Below the pieces are notes generated by a model, which worked only from the letters and a program-made list of their open reading frames with translations, was not told the DNA's origin and did no database searches. A stretch of DNA of 40,866 nucleotides from an uncultured Ruminiclostridium sp. (GTDB taxonomy: Bacteria; Bacillota; Clostridia; Oscillospirales; Ruminococcaceae): NCBI GenBank assembly GCA_944386545.1, contig CALXBK010000014.1:1-40866 (forward strand), written 5' to 3'. How positions within the stretch are numbered: the stretch's first letter is position 1; every line of letters starts with the position of its first letter. Position numbers and translations under genes: made by a program. Positions 1 through 8,243 of this stretch are shown here, piece by piece.

Positions 1-66
1 GCATATTCGGTCCTCCGTTCGTGGTTAGTTCACAATTCCGTTATAACGGATTTTCACCAAATATGC
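1..66. other. Imperfect inverted repeat with inner palindrome at window edge
   Basis: Bases 1-11 (GCATATTCGGT) pair with 56-66 (ACCAAATATGC) with one mismatch, and a perfect 12-bp palindrome CCGTTATAACGG lies inside at 38-49. The element could fold as a long branched RNA or DNA hairpin. It is not a tRNA: there is no T-loop consensus or anticodon arm. It may continue beyond the window. Function unknown. Confidence 0.3.
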
Positions 67-101
67 TCTACTTTTTTACTTTTTCTTAAATTAAATTCTT
101 A

Positions 102-146
102 GGCTCTATTTGGCTACCCCAATATTTATTATAGAGCCTATTTATT
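102..146. repeat. Palindromic MITE-like repeat, copy 1
   Basis: Flanked by GGCTCTA (102-108) and TAGAGCC (132-138), this short palindrome shares the block 109-146 with 19166-19203, differing at about one base in 38. It overlaps the stop codon of the neighbouring cyclophilin gene (stop at 142-144), so it lies exactly at a gene's 3' end, as does copy 2. It lacks the inner left arm (an AATAAATA-type insert) that copy 2 has. Likely a non-autonomous repeat or a palindromic unit acting as an mRNA 3' end; this is inference. Confidence 0.55.
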
Positions 147-1083
147 CAGCTACCGATTCCGGTGCTGTTTGTGTTGAGTCACCGATAGCGTTGGAGGCTG
201 TACTGTCTGCGCTTTGTACCGTCGTTGTCGACTGGGGACGCAGAGTTCTGCGTGTGGTAGTGGCTGCGGCTGTTTCTTCAATTACGGGTATGCGTGCAAT
301 TTCAATCTTTTTGATTACGATTGAAACGGCGGGCTTGGAATCTATACCCTGCTCATCGTCGAGCTTGTTACCTGACGCTACTTCAACCTCGGAAATTTTT
401 TCAATTACATCAAAGCCCTCGATAGCCTGTCCGAAAATTGTATAGTTGCCGTCTATCGTGAATGTACCGCCGCTTGAAAGGTATTTTGCCTTTACATCGT
501 CGGGGGTTGCTTTAAGACTGTTAAGGTATTCGGTGTAGGTATTTTTATCCTCTTCGGATAATCTGTTGCCGTATTCCTCAAGGTCTGCGGCGATATTTTC
601 GGCAGTCTTGTCAATATCAAAGGGAGTGTTGTTGTTGATAATGAAGAACTGGCTGTTTATACCCTCGCTGTCCTCGGCATATCCCAAAGCGCCGTAGTAG
701 GCTCTCATGCGGTCGTTTGTCTCACGGGGAAGCTCAGTCTTGTTTGCGGTAGTGCCGCCGATTCCGTTGCCCTGAAGCGAGCCGCCCTGAATCATAAAGT
801 CCTTTATAACTCTGTGGATGGTCTTACCGTCGTAATATCCGCTTTCAGCGAGCTTTACAAAGTTATCAACACCTCTAGGTGCAACCTCGGGAAACAGCTT
901 AAAGCGAATTTTTCCCGTTTCCTCTCCGATGAGAATTGTCATTTCGGCTAATATATCGCCGCCGACAACCTTTATTTCGGAAGTGTTATCTGCCGCCTTG
1001 GTTGACGAGCAGGCGGAAGTCAGCAGCATTGCGCCGCAAAGCGCAGTTGCCGCAACAGATGTGAGTAAAGACCTTAACCTCAT
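142..1083 (-). CDS. Cyclophilin-type peptidyl-prolyl isomerase, lipoprotein
   Basis: Predicted 313-residue exported lipoprotein. The ATG at 1083 is chosen because GAAAGGA lies just upstream on the minus strand; an in-frame TTG at 1101 is upstream of that ribosome site. Signal peptide with lipobox LTSAC puts the lipidated cysteine at residue 25. The cyclophilin core keeps the active-site block: H90-R91, F96-M97, Q99-G100-G101, plus later FFI and FGQ-type motifs. The catalytic Arg (R91) is therefore present and the enzyme should catalyse proline isomerisation during folding of exported proteins. A helical insert sits around residues 165-205, and the last ~45 residues are a low-complexity Thr/Ser/Ala tail. 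It lies 24 nt downstream of a second cyclophilin-like lipoprotein, probably in one operon. Family assignment is firm; substrates are unknown. Confidence 0.9.
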   Translation of the reverse strand: MRLRSLLTSVAATALCGAMLLTSACSSTKAADNTSEIKVVGGDILAEMTILIGEETGKIRFKLFPEVAPRGVDNFVKLAESGYYDGKTIHRVIKDFMIQGGSLQGNGIGGTTANKTELPRETNDRMRAYYGALGYAEDSEGINSQFFIINNNTPFDIDKTAENIAADLEEYGNRLSEEDKNTYTEYLNSLKATPDDVKAKYLSSGGTFTIDGNYTIFGQAIEGFDVIEKISEVEVASGNKLDDEQGIDSKPAVSIVIKKIEIARIPVIEETAAATTTRRTLRPQSTTTVQSADSTASNAIGDSTQTAPESVAE

Positions 1084-1107
1084 TATCCTAATTCCTTTCA
1101 AAGCTGA

Positions 1108-1935
1108 TTAATTTGAGCTTTCGAGCTTTTCTATATCCTCTGCTGAGAGATATTTGTCGGCAGTAGGTTCTTCAATGGTAAACTTACCCTCGGAATAGGT
1201 GTCAAGGGTAATTTTTTTGATAATAAGCTCAGATGTGGGCTTTTGCGTCTTTTCGTCCATACCCGACCATAATATCTTGTCAAGGGTATCGTAACCGTTT
1301 ATGAGCTGTCCGAATACGGTATAAGCACCGGCAAGTCCCGGAACGCTGCCTCTTTTTTCAAAAGCATTTATAAGCTCGTTGGGGATAATCTGTGAGCTTG
1401 TTTCCTCATCTACATATCCGCTGAGCTCTTTCTTGTTTTCCTCGGTAATTTCAATTGCTCCGGTAAAGAAGAAGCGGCTGTCGCAGTAGCCCATCTGACC
1501 GCTGTATCCCAGAAGTGCGCCCTTAAAGGGCCACAGATTAACCGTACATTCGTTTTCTATAAACTGTCCGTCGTCTGTTCTTCCCTCGGTGCCTTCTTCA
1601 TTTGCGGCGCCCGTTATTGCATAAACGCCCTCCTGAAGTGCAAAGAACGGCTTGTTGTCATAAAAGCCCTCTTCAACTCTCTTTTTGAAGTTAGCGACTG
1701 TGTTGGGAGCATATTCCGCATAAAGCACGGCAGTCATCGTGCCCATATTGGTTTCGATTATCGCAACGTCCTGTCCCTCGGCAGGGTTATTCAGCTGCAC
1801 AAGCTCCATCTGCGTAAAATCGTATGAGCCGATTGCGTTGGTGACTTGCTGAGAACCTCCGAAAAGCGAGCATCCGTTTATAAGCGGAAGTGCCGTGATT
1901 ACAGCCGCGACTGCGGCAACTATTCTTTTTTTCAA
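1108..1935 (-). CDS. Cyclophilin-like lipoprotein with degenerate active site
   Basis: 275 residues with a TTG start at 1935, supported by GAAAGGA nine bases upstream (1945-1951). Lipobox LINGC puts the lipid-modified Cys at residue 22. The cyclophilin fold is recognisable (ETNMGTMTAVLYAEYAPNTV, then the FYDNKPFF segment, FGQLINGYDTLDKI, and a final IIKKI strand). Aligned with the neighbour, the catalytic residues are replaced: His to F98, Arg to A99, Phe to V104, Met to Y105, Gln to I107. Isomerase activity is therefore unlikely, and a chaperone or binding role is more plausible. It is first in a two-gene operon with the intact enzyme, behind a consensus promoter at 2079-2107 and a ~135-nt leader. 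Confidence 0.82.
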   Translation of the reverse strand: MKKRIVAAVAAVITALPLINGCSLFGGSQQVTNAIGSYDFTQMELVQLNNPAEGQDVAIIETNMGTMTAVLYAEYAPNTVANFKKRVEEGFYDNKPFFALQEGVYAITGAANEEGTEGRTDDGQFIENECTVNLWPFKGALLGYSGQMGYCDSRFFFTGAIEITEENKKELSGYVDEETSSQIIPNELINAFEKRGSVPGLAGAYTVFGQLINGYDTLDKILWSGMDEKTQKPTSELIIKKITLDTYSEGKFTIEEPTADKYLSAEDIEKLESSN

Positions 1936-2078
1936 ATTTTATTATCCTTTCTTTCATACGTTTTCTGTCGGGTTATCCGTTTTTTCTCCCATAGATTATA
2001 CCGCCGTTATTAAATTCATGCGGATATAACCGTCATCAGCAGCTTTGGACAAGCCTATGCATTATACTCTGTTCTATA

Positions 2079-2107
2079 ATTATAATTCACCGTGCGTAAA
2101 ATGTCAA
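2079..2107 (-). promoter_or_regulatory. Sigma-A promoter for the cyclophilin pair
   Basis: On the minus strand TTGACA (2102-2107), a 17-nt spacer, then TATAAT (2079-2084): both hexamers match consensus. It lies between the nadA stop codon and the first cyclophilin-like gene, predicting a start near 2072 and a leader of about 135 nt. Confidence 0.8.
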
Positions 2108-2118
2108 GATTGTTTAAT

Positions 2119-3033
2119 TTATCCAAGCCTGAGCATTTTATCTATACAGCGCTTTGCACCCTGCATTGTCAGCTCATCAAGCTCTATTTCCTCGCCGCCT
2201 GTGCCGTTTACGCAGGAATATACCGTTGCAAGAGTGGTGAGCTGCATATTATGACAGATGCAGTTTTTGGAAAGGGGATAGAACCGCTTTTGGGGAAGCT
2301 CAAAGGAAAGATGCTCGGTTATGCTGTTTTCCGTGCCGATGATAAATTCCTTTGCGTTGCTGTTTTTTGCATAATCCATTATCTCTGAGGTACTGCCCGC
2401 AAAGTGTGCAAGCTCGGTAACCTCGGGTGAGCATTCCGGGTGCACGAGAAGCAAAGCGTTCGGATGAAGCGACAGCGCCTGCTTTACTTCTTCGGCTGTC
2501 ATTGAATAATGTGTGGGACAGCCACCCTCGACAAATAAAAAGTTCTTGTCGGGGCATTGCTTCCGAACATACTGTCCGAGATTGGGATCGGGGATAAAGA
2601 GTATGTTCTTTGCAGGGAGCTGTTTTATTATTTTAACCGCGCTTGACGAGGTTACGCAGACATCGCACTCGGTTTTAAGCTCGGAGGTTGTATTTATGTA
2701 AGCTACAACGGTATAATCGGGATTTTGTTTTTTAAGCCGAATAAGCGTCTGCTTATCCATTTGCTCTGCCATCGGACAGCCTGCATTGCCGTCGGAAAGC
2801 AGTACCTTTTTATCGGGTGAGAGAATTTTTACGGTTTCAGCCATAAATCTAACGCCGCACATAAGCACGGTGCTGTGGGGCGCTTTTGCCGCCTTTTGGC
2901 TCAGCGCAAAGGAGTCTCCCACAAAGTCGGCTACCTCAAGTACATCATGTCTTTGGTAGGTGTGTGCAAGAATGCATATATCATTTTCTTTTTTCAGACG
3001 GATAATCTCGTCCTGCATTTCTCTTACTGTCAT
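2119..3033 (-). CDS. nadA: Quinolinate synthase NadA
   Basis: 304 residues. Condenses iminoaspartate with dihydroxyacetone phosphate to quinolinate in de novo NAD synthesis, using a [4Fe-4S] cluster. The three cluster cysteines fall where expected from the family: C86 (GNAGCPMAE), C172 (EGGCPTH) and C260 (CICHNM). Substrate-contact motifs AHTYQ, FVGDS, FMAETVKIL, NTTSE and VHPEC are also present, and the length is normal. ATG at 3033 follows a GGAAAGGAAA ribosome site. Its partners nadB and nadC lie about 24 kb away on the opposite strand in this window, so the pathway is split into two transcription units. It has its own promoter (3070-3098) overlapping the end of mntP. Confidence 0.95.
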   Translation of the reverse strand: MTVREMQDEIIRLKKENDICILAHTYQRHDVLEVADFVGDSFALSQKAAKAPHSTVLMCGVRFMAETVKILSPDKKVLLSDGNAGCPMAEQMDKQTLIRLKKQNPDYTVVAYINTTSELKTECDVCVTSSSAVKIIKQLPAKNILFIPDPNLGQYVRKQCPDKNFLFVEGGCPTHYSMTAEEVKQALSLHPNALLLVHPECSPEVTELAHFAGSTSEIMDYAKNSNAKEFIIGTENSITEHLSFELPQKRFYPLSKNCICHNMQLTTLATVYSCVNGTGGEEIELDELTMQGAKRCIDKMLRLG

Positions 3034-3069
3034 TTTAGTTTTCCTTTCCCTGCGTTTTTTTCTGCTTCA

Positions 3070-3098
3070 ATTATATAGCTTTTTTGCATTTCAGTCAA
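3070..3098 (-). promoter_or_regulatory. Sigma-A promoter for nadA
   Basis: Minus strand TTGACT (3093-3098), 17-nt spacer, TATAAT (3070-3075). The -35 box overlaps the mntP stop codon, so nadA can be transcribed separately from mntP and the purine operon upstream. Confidence 0.75.
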
Positions 3099-3673
3099 GC
3101 AAAATTAAATGAGAATATTCCTAAATGCTCAAGTAAAATCTTTATTCCTATAAGAATAAGTATTACTCCGCCTGTAAATTCAGCCTTTGCCTTGAATTTA
3201 AGACCGAATACATTGCCTATTTTAAGTCCTGCGGCAGAAAAGACAAATGTGGTAACGCCTATAAGGCTGACAGCAAGAATTATATTTACATCGGGAAGCA
3301 GGGCAAAGGTAACTCCTACCGCCAGAGCGTCAATGCTTGTTGCAAGTGCCAAAAGAAGCATATTCAAAAATGCAAAGGAGCTGTCTGCTCCTTCCTCGTT
3401 CTTGTCAAGGCTTTCCTTTATCATGTTTATTCCTATGACGCTGAGAAGCACAAACGCTATCCAATGGTCGAATGAAACAATGTACTGCTCAAAGGTACTG
3501 CCTAAAAAGTAACCCAGCAGGGGCATCATACCCTGAAAGCCGCCGAACCACAGTCCCACAGCTAAAAAATGCTTTATTTTCAGCTTTCCCGCCGACAGTC
3601 CCTTGCATATTGACACCGCAAAGGCATCCATCGAAAGTGCAATTGCTATCAGAAAAATCTCCGCTATACTCAA
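3095..3673 (-). CDS. mntP: Manganese efflux pump MntP
   Basis: 192-residue inner-membrane protein of the MntP (YebN, formerly DUF204) family, which exports Mn(II). Two internal repeats are visible: [13 protein letters not shown] near residues 14-26 and [15 protein letters not shown] in the middle, each carrying the conserved membrane Asp. Six hydrophobic segments can be counted, and the length is normal. The start is TTG at 3673, preceded by GGGGGG six bases upstream; no upstream ATG fits. It lies downstream of purD past a hairpin terminator. A weak promoter-like pair (TTCATT, 18-nt spacer, TAAAAT) lies in the gap. No yybP-ykoY Mn riboswitch was recognised in the short leader. Confidence 0.88.
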   Translation of the reverse strand: MSIAEIFLIAIALSMDAFAVSICKGLSAGKLKIKHFLAVGLWFGGFQGMMPLLGYFLGSTFEQYIVSFDHWIAFVLLSVIGINMIKESLDKNEEGADSSFAFLNMLLLALATSIDALAVGVTFALLPDVNIILAVSLIGVTTFVFSAAGLKIGNVFGLKFKAKAEFTGGVILILIGIKILLEHLGIFSFNFA

Positions 3674-3729
3674 AAAAATCCCCCCGAAAATTTTATGCTC
3701 CTGTTAATGTAAAAATGAACAAGCTAAAA

Positions 3730-3750
3730 GGGGACTGTAAAACAGTCCCC
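3730..3750 (-). terminator. Hairpin at the end of the purine operon
   Basis: A perfect 9-bp stem GGGGACTGT/ACAGTCCCC with an AAA loop, seven bases past the purD stop codon. On the minus strand it is followed by only TTTTAG, so termination may be partial and mntP could receive read-through. Confidence 0.65.
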
Positions 3751-3757
3751 GTTATTG

Positions 3758-6199
3758 TTAAAGCGCCTTCTTGCCTATATCCTTGCGGTAGTGAGCTTTT
3801 TCAAAGCCGATTGTGCCTACGGCTTCATAAGCCTTGTCAAGCGCATTTTTAAGAGTATCACCCGTTGCGGTAACGCCTAAAACTCTGCCGCCTGCGGTAT
3901 AGAATTTGCCGTCCTCGCACTTTGTTCCGGCGTGGTAAACAAATGCGCCGCCGCACTGACCGTCTTGGTCAAGTCCGCTTATTTTCTTGCCTGTTTCATA
4001 CTTTTCGGGATAGCCGCCGCTTGCCATTACAACACAGGCGCACGCCTTGTCGCTCCACTTGATTTCAAGCTCGGACAGACGCTCTTCCCAGACTGCTTCG
4101 ATAATATCCATAATATCGGTTTCAAGGAGAGGGAGCACAACCTGCGTTTCGGGATCTCCGAAGCGGCAGTTGTATTCTACAACCTTTGCACCCGATGGAG
4201 TGAGCATGAGGCCGAAGTACAGACAGCCCTTGAACGGTCTGCCCTCGCTCTGCATAGCTTTTACGGTCGGCAGGAAAATCTTTTCCATACATTCCTTCTG
4301 CTTTTCCTCTGTGTAAAAGGGGTTGGGAGCTATTGTACCCATGCCGCCGGTGTTGAGTCCCTCGTCGTTGTCATAAGCACGCTTGTGATCCATTGAAGAA
4401 ATCATCGGCTTTACGGTCTTGCCGTCCGTGAATGCGAGTACGGTAAGCTCAGGACCTGTCATAAATTCTTCAATTACGATTTCGCTTCCGCTTGCGCCGA
4501 ATTTTCCGTCAAGAAGCATCGAGCTTACTGCGGCGACCGCCTCCTGTTCATTCTGCGCTATGATTACGCCCTTGCCCAGAGCAAGACCGTCGCATTTGAT
4601 AACTGCGGGGTAGCTGTTCTGTGCCTTTAAGTATTCTATCGCCTTATCGGCATCGGTAAAGGTTTCGTAAGCCGCTGTCGGAATATTGTACTTCTTCATA
4701 AGCGCCTTTGAGAAAACCTTGCTTCCTTCGAGTATAGCCGCATTCGCCTTAGGACCAAAGGTTTTGAAGCCCTTTTCATTGAGCCTGTCCACCATGCCCA
4801 TAACCAGCGGGTCGTCGGGTGCAACAAATACATAATCCGGCTTTAACTCCTCGGCAAGCTTTACCATACCGTCAAGGTCGGTAGCCTTAACAGGGAAGCA
4901 CTCAGCGTATTTTGAAATACCGCCGTTTCCGGGTGCGGCGTAAATCTTATCAACCCTTGCGGATTTTGACAGAGCAACGATTATTGCATGTTCTCTGCCG
5001 CCGCCGCCTACTACTAAAACATTCATCCTTTTATTTCCTTTCTCGTGAAGCCCGTTTTTTAAGCTTTCGTAATACTTTTTGATTTTTTCCGCTTCCTTGA
5101 GCTCTAATGCAATTTCCGTTTTTATGGGGTGAGTCTGCGCCGTTTTCAGCAACGCTTCGTAAGATTTTTCAGCTTTTTGCCCGTCCTTTTTGTATATCAG
5201 GTTATACGCATACATAAGACGCTGTCTTGACGGGTAAAGCGAGGTTTGCTTTATGTAGTCCATCAGCTTTTTATCACCGATCTTATTTATTTTTACTGGA
5301 TTGCACTCGCCCATTATTTCAAAATACAGAAGCTCGCAGCTGGCTTCCATTTTAAAAATAGGCAACACATCACCGCTTTCGGAAACTCGCTTTAATATTT
5401 GTTTTACCTCGTCATCTCTTCCAAGCTCCATAAGAATGTTTGCCTTGTACAAGAGCAAATTGGTAACCGACACATTTGAAAGGTCGCCGTAATCAAACTC
5501 CATTATCCTTTTGCGTATATATTCTGGGAGCGCCGTGGTGCTGTCATTGTTTGAAAATACCTCGTGGGCAATTAACATACAATATTGCGCCGCCCTTTCC
5601 GACGGATTGCGGGGCAGAGAGATAAAAACATTGTAGCCGTCGTTTACCGTGCCGTATATTTTGGCAGGGAAAAGGTTTGATATTCCAAAGCCTATACCCG
5701 TAAATGCAATAATATTAAGCAGTACTGCGGCTGTTCCGCCGACAAAGTATGCAATAACCGCAAATATCGCACCGACAATTATGTTTATAAGACCGCCCGA
5801 AATCAGGTAAATGATAAAAGGACACTTTTCCGGCTCACATTGGGGTGGTGACATAAGGCATTGTCCTCCCGTGCCGACTACCGTGGTTTTCTTTAGCCTG
5901 AGCTTTCCGTCCTGCTTTACCAGTATCAGATTCCCTACACGGAAGGATACAAATTTATAACCTGAAATAAGTCCTCCGATAAGATGACCGCCCTCATGCA
6001 GGATTATATGAAAAAAGAAGGAAATTACAGCAAAAAGCATAAGCAGAAACAGCGTGAAAAGCTCAGACGCCGTATCCGATTGCTGAAGCTGTCCATTAAC
6101 TGCATTTGCCGCATACGCACCGATGACAGCACAGGGTGCAAGGGAAAGTATATTGCCGATGATGGTAAGGAACTTGTCAAGCGATTTAGAAATCTTCAT
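3758..6199 (-). CDS. purD: Fusion: membrane M50 metalloprotease/TPR protein joined to PurD
   Basis: A single 813-residue frame with no stop between two parts. Residues 1-~390 are an M50 (site-2-protease-like) membrane protein: HEGGH zinc site at 68-72 inside the second hydrophobic segment, two further membrane segments (~128-176), a VNDGYN motif at 185-190 like the family's second zinc site, and a TPR-like helical region (~235-380). The remainder, from an internal ATG at 5026 (422 residues), is a complete GAR synthetase: NVLVVGGGGREHAI start, ATP-grasp core with LALGKGV, and the GGMGTIAPNPF and EYNCRFGDPETQ motifs. PurD joins phosphoribosylamine to glycine using ATP. The ATG at 6199 follows AAGAAAGG. 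The internal ATG also has GAAAGGA upstream, so free PurD could be made too. Last gene of the purine operon. Alternative: the protease gene has simply lost its stop codon. Confidence 0.85.
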   Translation of the reverse strand: MKISKSLDKFLTIIGNILSLAPCAVIGAYAANAVNGQLQQSDTASELFTLFLLMLFAVISFFFHIILHEGGHLIGGLISGYKFVSFRVGNLILVKQDGKLRLKKTTVVGTGGQCLMSPPQCEPEKCPFIIYLISGGLINIIVGAIFAVIAYFVGGTAAVLLNIIAFTGIGFGISNLFPAKIYGTVNDGYNVFISLPRNPSERAAQYCMLIAHEVFSNNDSTTALPEYIRKRIMEFDYGDLSNVSVTNLLLYKANILMELGRDDEVKQILKRVSESGDVLPIFKMEASCELLYFEIMGECNPVKINKIGDKKLMDYIKQTSLYPSRQRLMYAYNLIYKKDGQKAEKSYEALLKTAQTHPIKTEIALELKEAEKIKKYYESLKNGLHEKGNKRMNVLVVGGGGREHAIIVALSKSARVDKIYAAPGNGGISKYAECFPVKATDLDGMVKLAEELKPDYVFVAPDDPLVMGMVDRLNEKGFKTFGPKANAAILEGSKVFSKALMKKYNIPTAAYETFTDADKAIEYLKAQNSYPAVIKCDGLALGKGVIIAQNEQEAVAAVSSMLLDGKFGASGSEIVIEEFMTGPELTVLAFTDGKTVKPMISSMDHKRAYDNDEGLNTGGMGTIAPNPFYTEEKQKECMEKIFLPTVKAMQSEGRPFKGCLYFGLMLTPSGAKVVEYNCRFGDPETQVVLPLLETDIMDIIEAVWEERLSELEIKWSDKACACVVMASGGYPEKYETGKKISGLDQDGQCGGAFVYHAGTKCEDGKFYTAGGRVLGVTATGDTLKNALDKAYEAVGTIGFEKAHYRKDIGKKAL

Positions 6200-6242
6200 A
6201 AGCAACACCTTTCTTCAGCAAGAAATTATCTTATCAGTCTGA

Positions 6243-7421
6243 TTAGTGATGGAAAAGTCTGATACCTGTGAACGCCATGGCAATACCATACTTGTTGCAA
6301 GTGTCGATAACATTATCGTCACGGATAGAGCCGCCGGGCTGTGCAATGTATTCAACGCCGCTTCTATGCGCTCTTTCAATGTTGTCGCCGAACGGGAAGA
6401 ATGCGTCTGAGCCGAGCGAAACGCCCTTCATTGTAGAAAGCCATGCCTTCTTTTCCTCTGCTGTGAATACCTCGGGCTTTACCTTGAATATTCTCTGCCA
6501 TTCGCCCTCTGCGAGCACGTCCATATAATCCTCGCCGATATAAAGGTCAATTGCGTTATCTCTGTCCGCACGCTTAATGCTGTCTACAAACTCAAGCCCC
6601 ATTACCTTGGGGGACTGGCGGAGATACCAGTTGTCCGCCTTTGTGCCTGCAAGACGTGTGCAATGGATTCTCGACTGCTGACCTGCGCCGATACCGATAG
6701 CCTGACCGCCGCAAGCGTATGCAACGGAATTTGACTGAGTGTATTTGAGAGTGATAAGCGCAATTGCGAGGTCTATCTTTGCGCTGTCGGGAATGTTCTT
6801 GTTCTCGGTTACTATGTTAGCAAAAAGATTATCGTCAATTACAAGCTCGTTTCTGCCCTGCTCAAAGGTAATTCCGAATACCTGCTTGCGCTCGATTGCC
6901 TCGGGAACATAGTCGGAATTAATCTTTATAATATTGTATGTGCCTTTTCTTTTGGATTTTAATATCTCAAGAGCTTCATCGTCATAATCGGGAGCGATAA
7001 CGCCGTCCGAAACCTCTCTTTGAATCATCTTTGCAGTGGAAACATCGCACTTGTCCGAAAGGGAGATAAAGTCGCCGTAGGAGGACATTCTATCTGCGCC
7101 TCTTGCTCTTGCGTAAGCACAGGCGAGGGGAGAAAGCTCTCCCAAATCGTCTACCCAGTAAATCTTTTTAAGAGTGTCGGAAAGAGGAAGTCCTACTGCC
7201 GCACCTGCGGGAGATACATGCTTGAAGGAGGTTGCCGCAGGAAGTCCCGTAGCCTTTTTAAGCTCCTTTACAAGCTGCCAGCCGTTAAATGCGTCCATAA
7301 AGTTGATATAGCCCGGCTTGCCGTTAAGTACTTCGATAGGAAGCTCATTTCCGTTCTCCATAAAAATTCTGGAAGGCTTCTGATTGGGGTTACAGCCGTA
7401 TTTGAGTTCGAGTTCGTTCAT
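6243..7421 (-). CDS. purH: AICAR formyltransferase (stand-alone PurH domain)
   Basis: 392 residues corresponding only to the AICAR transformylase half of PurH, which transfers a formyl group from 10-formyl-THF to AICAR giving FAICAR. Visible family features: LKYGCNPNQKP at the N-terminus, the substrate loop TSFKHVSPAGAAVG (Ser-Pro-Ala where many enzymes have Asn-Pro-Cys), SYGDFISLSDKCD, YTQSNSVAYACGGQAIGIGAGQQSR, and the C-terminal end IAMAFTGIRLFHH. The IMP cyclohydrolase half is absent; that step is supplied by the neighbouring PurO. ATG at 7421 follows ACGAAAGGAC. The name purV has also been used for the stand-alone enzyme. It lies between purO and the M50::purD fusion in the operon. Confidence 0.92.
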   Translation of the reverse strand: MNELELKYGCNPNQKPSRIFMENGNELPIEVLNGKPGYINFMDAFNGWQLVKELKKATGLPAATSFKHVSPAGAAVGLPLSDTLKKIYWVDDLGELSPLACAYARARGADRMSSYGDFISLSDKCDVSTAKMIQREVSDGVIAPDYDDEALEILKSKRKGTYNIIKINSDYVPEAIERKQVFGITFEQGRNELVIDDNLFANIVTENKNIPDSAKIDLAIALITLKYTQSNSVAYACGGQAIGIGAGQQSRIHCTRLAGTKADNWYLRQSPKVMGLEFVDSIKRADRDNAIDLYIGEDYMDVLAEGEWQRIFKVKPEVFTAEEKKAWLSTMKGVSLGSDAFFPFGDNIERAHRSGVEYIAQPGGSIRDDNVIDTCNKYGIAMAFTGIRLFHH

Positions 7422-7466
7422 TTTGGAATTGTCCTTTCGTGTGTTAAATTTATGTCGTTATGTAAC

Positions 7467-7505
7467 GCCGAAAGGCCTGAGAGCATTTGCCCTCAAGCCG
7501 TCGGC
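7467..7505. other. Intercistronic hairpin between purO and AICAR formyltransferase
   Basis: An inner 10-bp stem (7474-7483 with 7490-7499, including G-U pairs, six-base loop) extended by GCCGA (7467-7471) pairing with TCGGC (7501-7505). It fills most of the 87-nt gap. On the minus strand it has no following T-run, so it more likely affects mRNA stability or processing than termination. Confidence 0.45.
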
Positions 7506-7508
7506 ATT

Positions 7509-8225
7509 TTATTTGTTTTTATTTACTATTCTTGATTTGTATTTTCCGCTTGCTATGTCAATGTAGCGGGTGAAAAGTGAAACCTTGTTGTCGGCGTTGA
7601 GATTATCCCATACAAGCTGTGTAAAGGTATCAATATCGACATCGGGTAAAGCCACTTTCTTAGGCTCGCCCTCAAAGCTCGGCAGGGGATTGCCGTCGCT
7701 CTTGTAGGTGTGAATAAATCTGCCCACGCCGTTTTCGGGACAGTTATATGCAAAGGTGTTTCTTATACAGCAGTCGGGGTTGCCGTCGTCACTCTTTAAG
7801 ATAGACATTGCGTAGTTGAAGCCGCCGTCCTCAAAGTGGAGAATACCCGAAATTCTCGGTGTGTAGTTGGGAGCGTCGTCCTCAAATTCTCTGGTTCTCA
7901 GCGACTGCTCAAAGGTCATCTGCTTGTCCATAAGCTCGTAAATAGTGTCGGTCTGATCGCCGTTTGTTACAATTGTCTTGTTGCCAAGCACTCTTACGGG
8001 CGCATATATGATAAGATGCGGATCCGTCATCTTCGATTCGTCAAACGCCTGTGTGCGTATGCCCTCGCCCTCCTCAACGAAAATTCTGTTGCGGCTGTTT
8101 TCGCTTCTTCCCATGATGAAATAAGCGATTACCGCCTTTTTTCCGTCGGGAGATTTGCCTATCATAATACCTCTGCCGTGGTAAGACAGAGTGGTGAGTT
8201 CCTTGTCAAAAGCTTTAATTTCCAT
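7509..8225 (-). CDS. purO: IMP cyclohydrolase, archaeal-type PurO
   Basis: 238 residues of the PurO family (IMP_cyclohyd), which closes FAICAR to IMP, the last step of purine synthesis. It is unrelated to the cyclohydrolase domain of bacterial PurH. Recognised by LSYHGRGIMIG near the N-terminus, the hallmark IAYFIMGRSENSRNR (around residues 33-47), LIIYAPVRV, NGDQTDTI, PRISGI and a later NCPENGVGRFIHTY segment. The family was first described in methanogens and occurs in some Clostridia. ATG at 8225 with GAAAGGAAG upstream. The pairing with a formyltransferase-only PurH next door gives strong contextual support. Confidence 0.88.
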   Translation of the reverse strand: MEIKAFDKELTTLSYHGRGIMIGKSPDGKKAVIAYFIMGRSENSRNRIFVEEGEGIRTQAFDESKMTDPHLIIYAPVRVLGNKTIVTNGDQTDTIYELMDKQMTFEQSLRTREFEDDAPNYTPRISGILHFEDGGFNYAMSILKSDDGNPDCCIRNTFAYNCPENGVGRFIHTYKSDGNPLPSFEGEPKKVALPDVDIDTFTQLVWDNLNADNKVSLFTRYIDIASGKYKSRIVNKNK

Positions 8226-8243
8226 TTTATTATATACTTCCTT

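Noticed and set aside
1..66. tRNA gene at the window edge
   Set aside because: Although the ends pair, there is no D-loop/T-loop consensus and no anticodon arm; the inner palindrome does not fit a cloverleaf.
3674..3757. yybP-ykoY manganese riboswitch before mntP
   Set aside because: The gap is only 84 bases, half of it a terminator hairpin, and lacks the conserved loop sequences.
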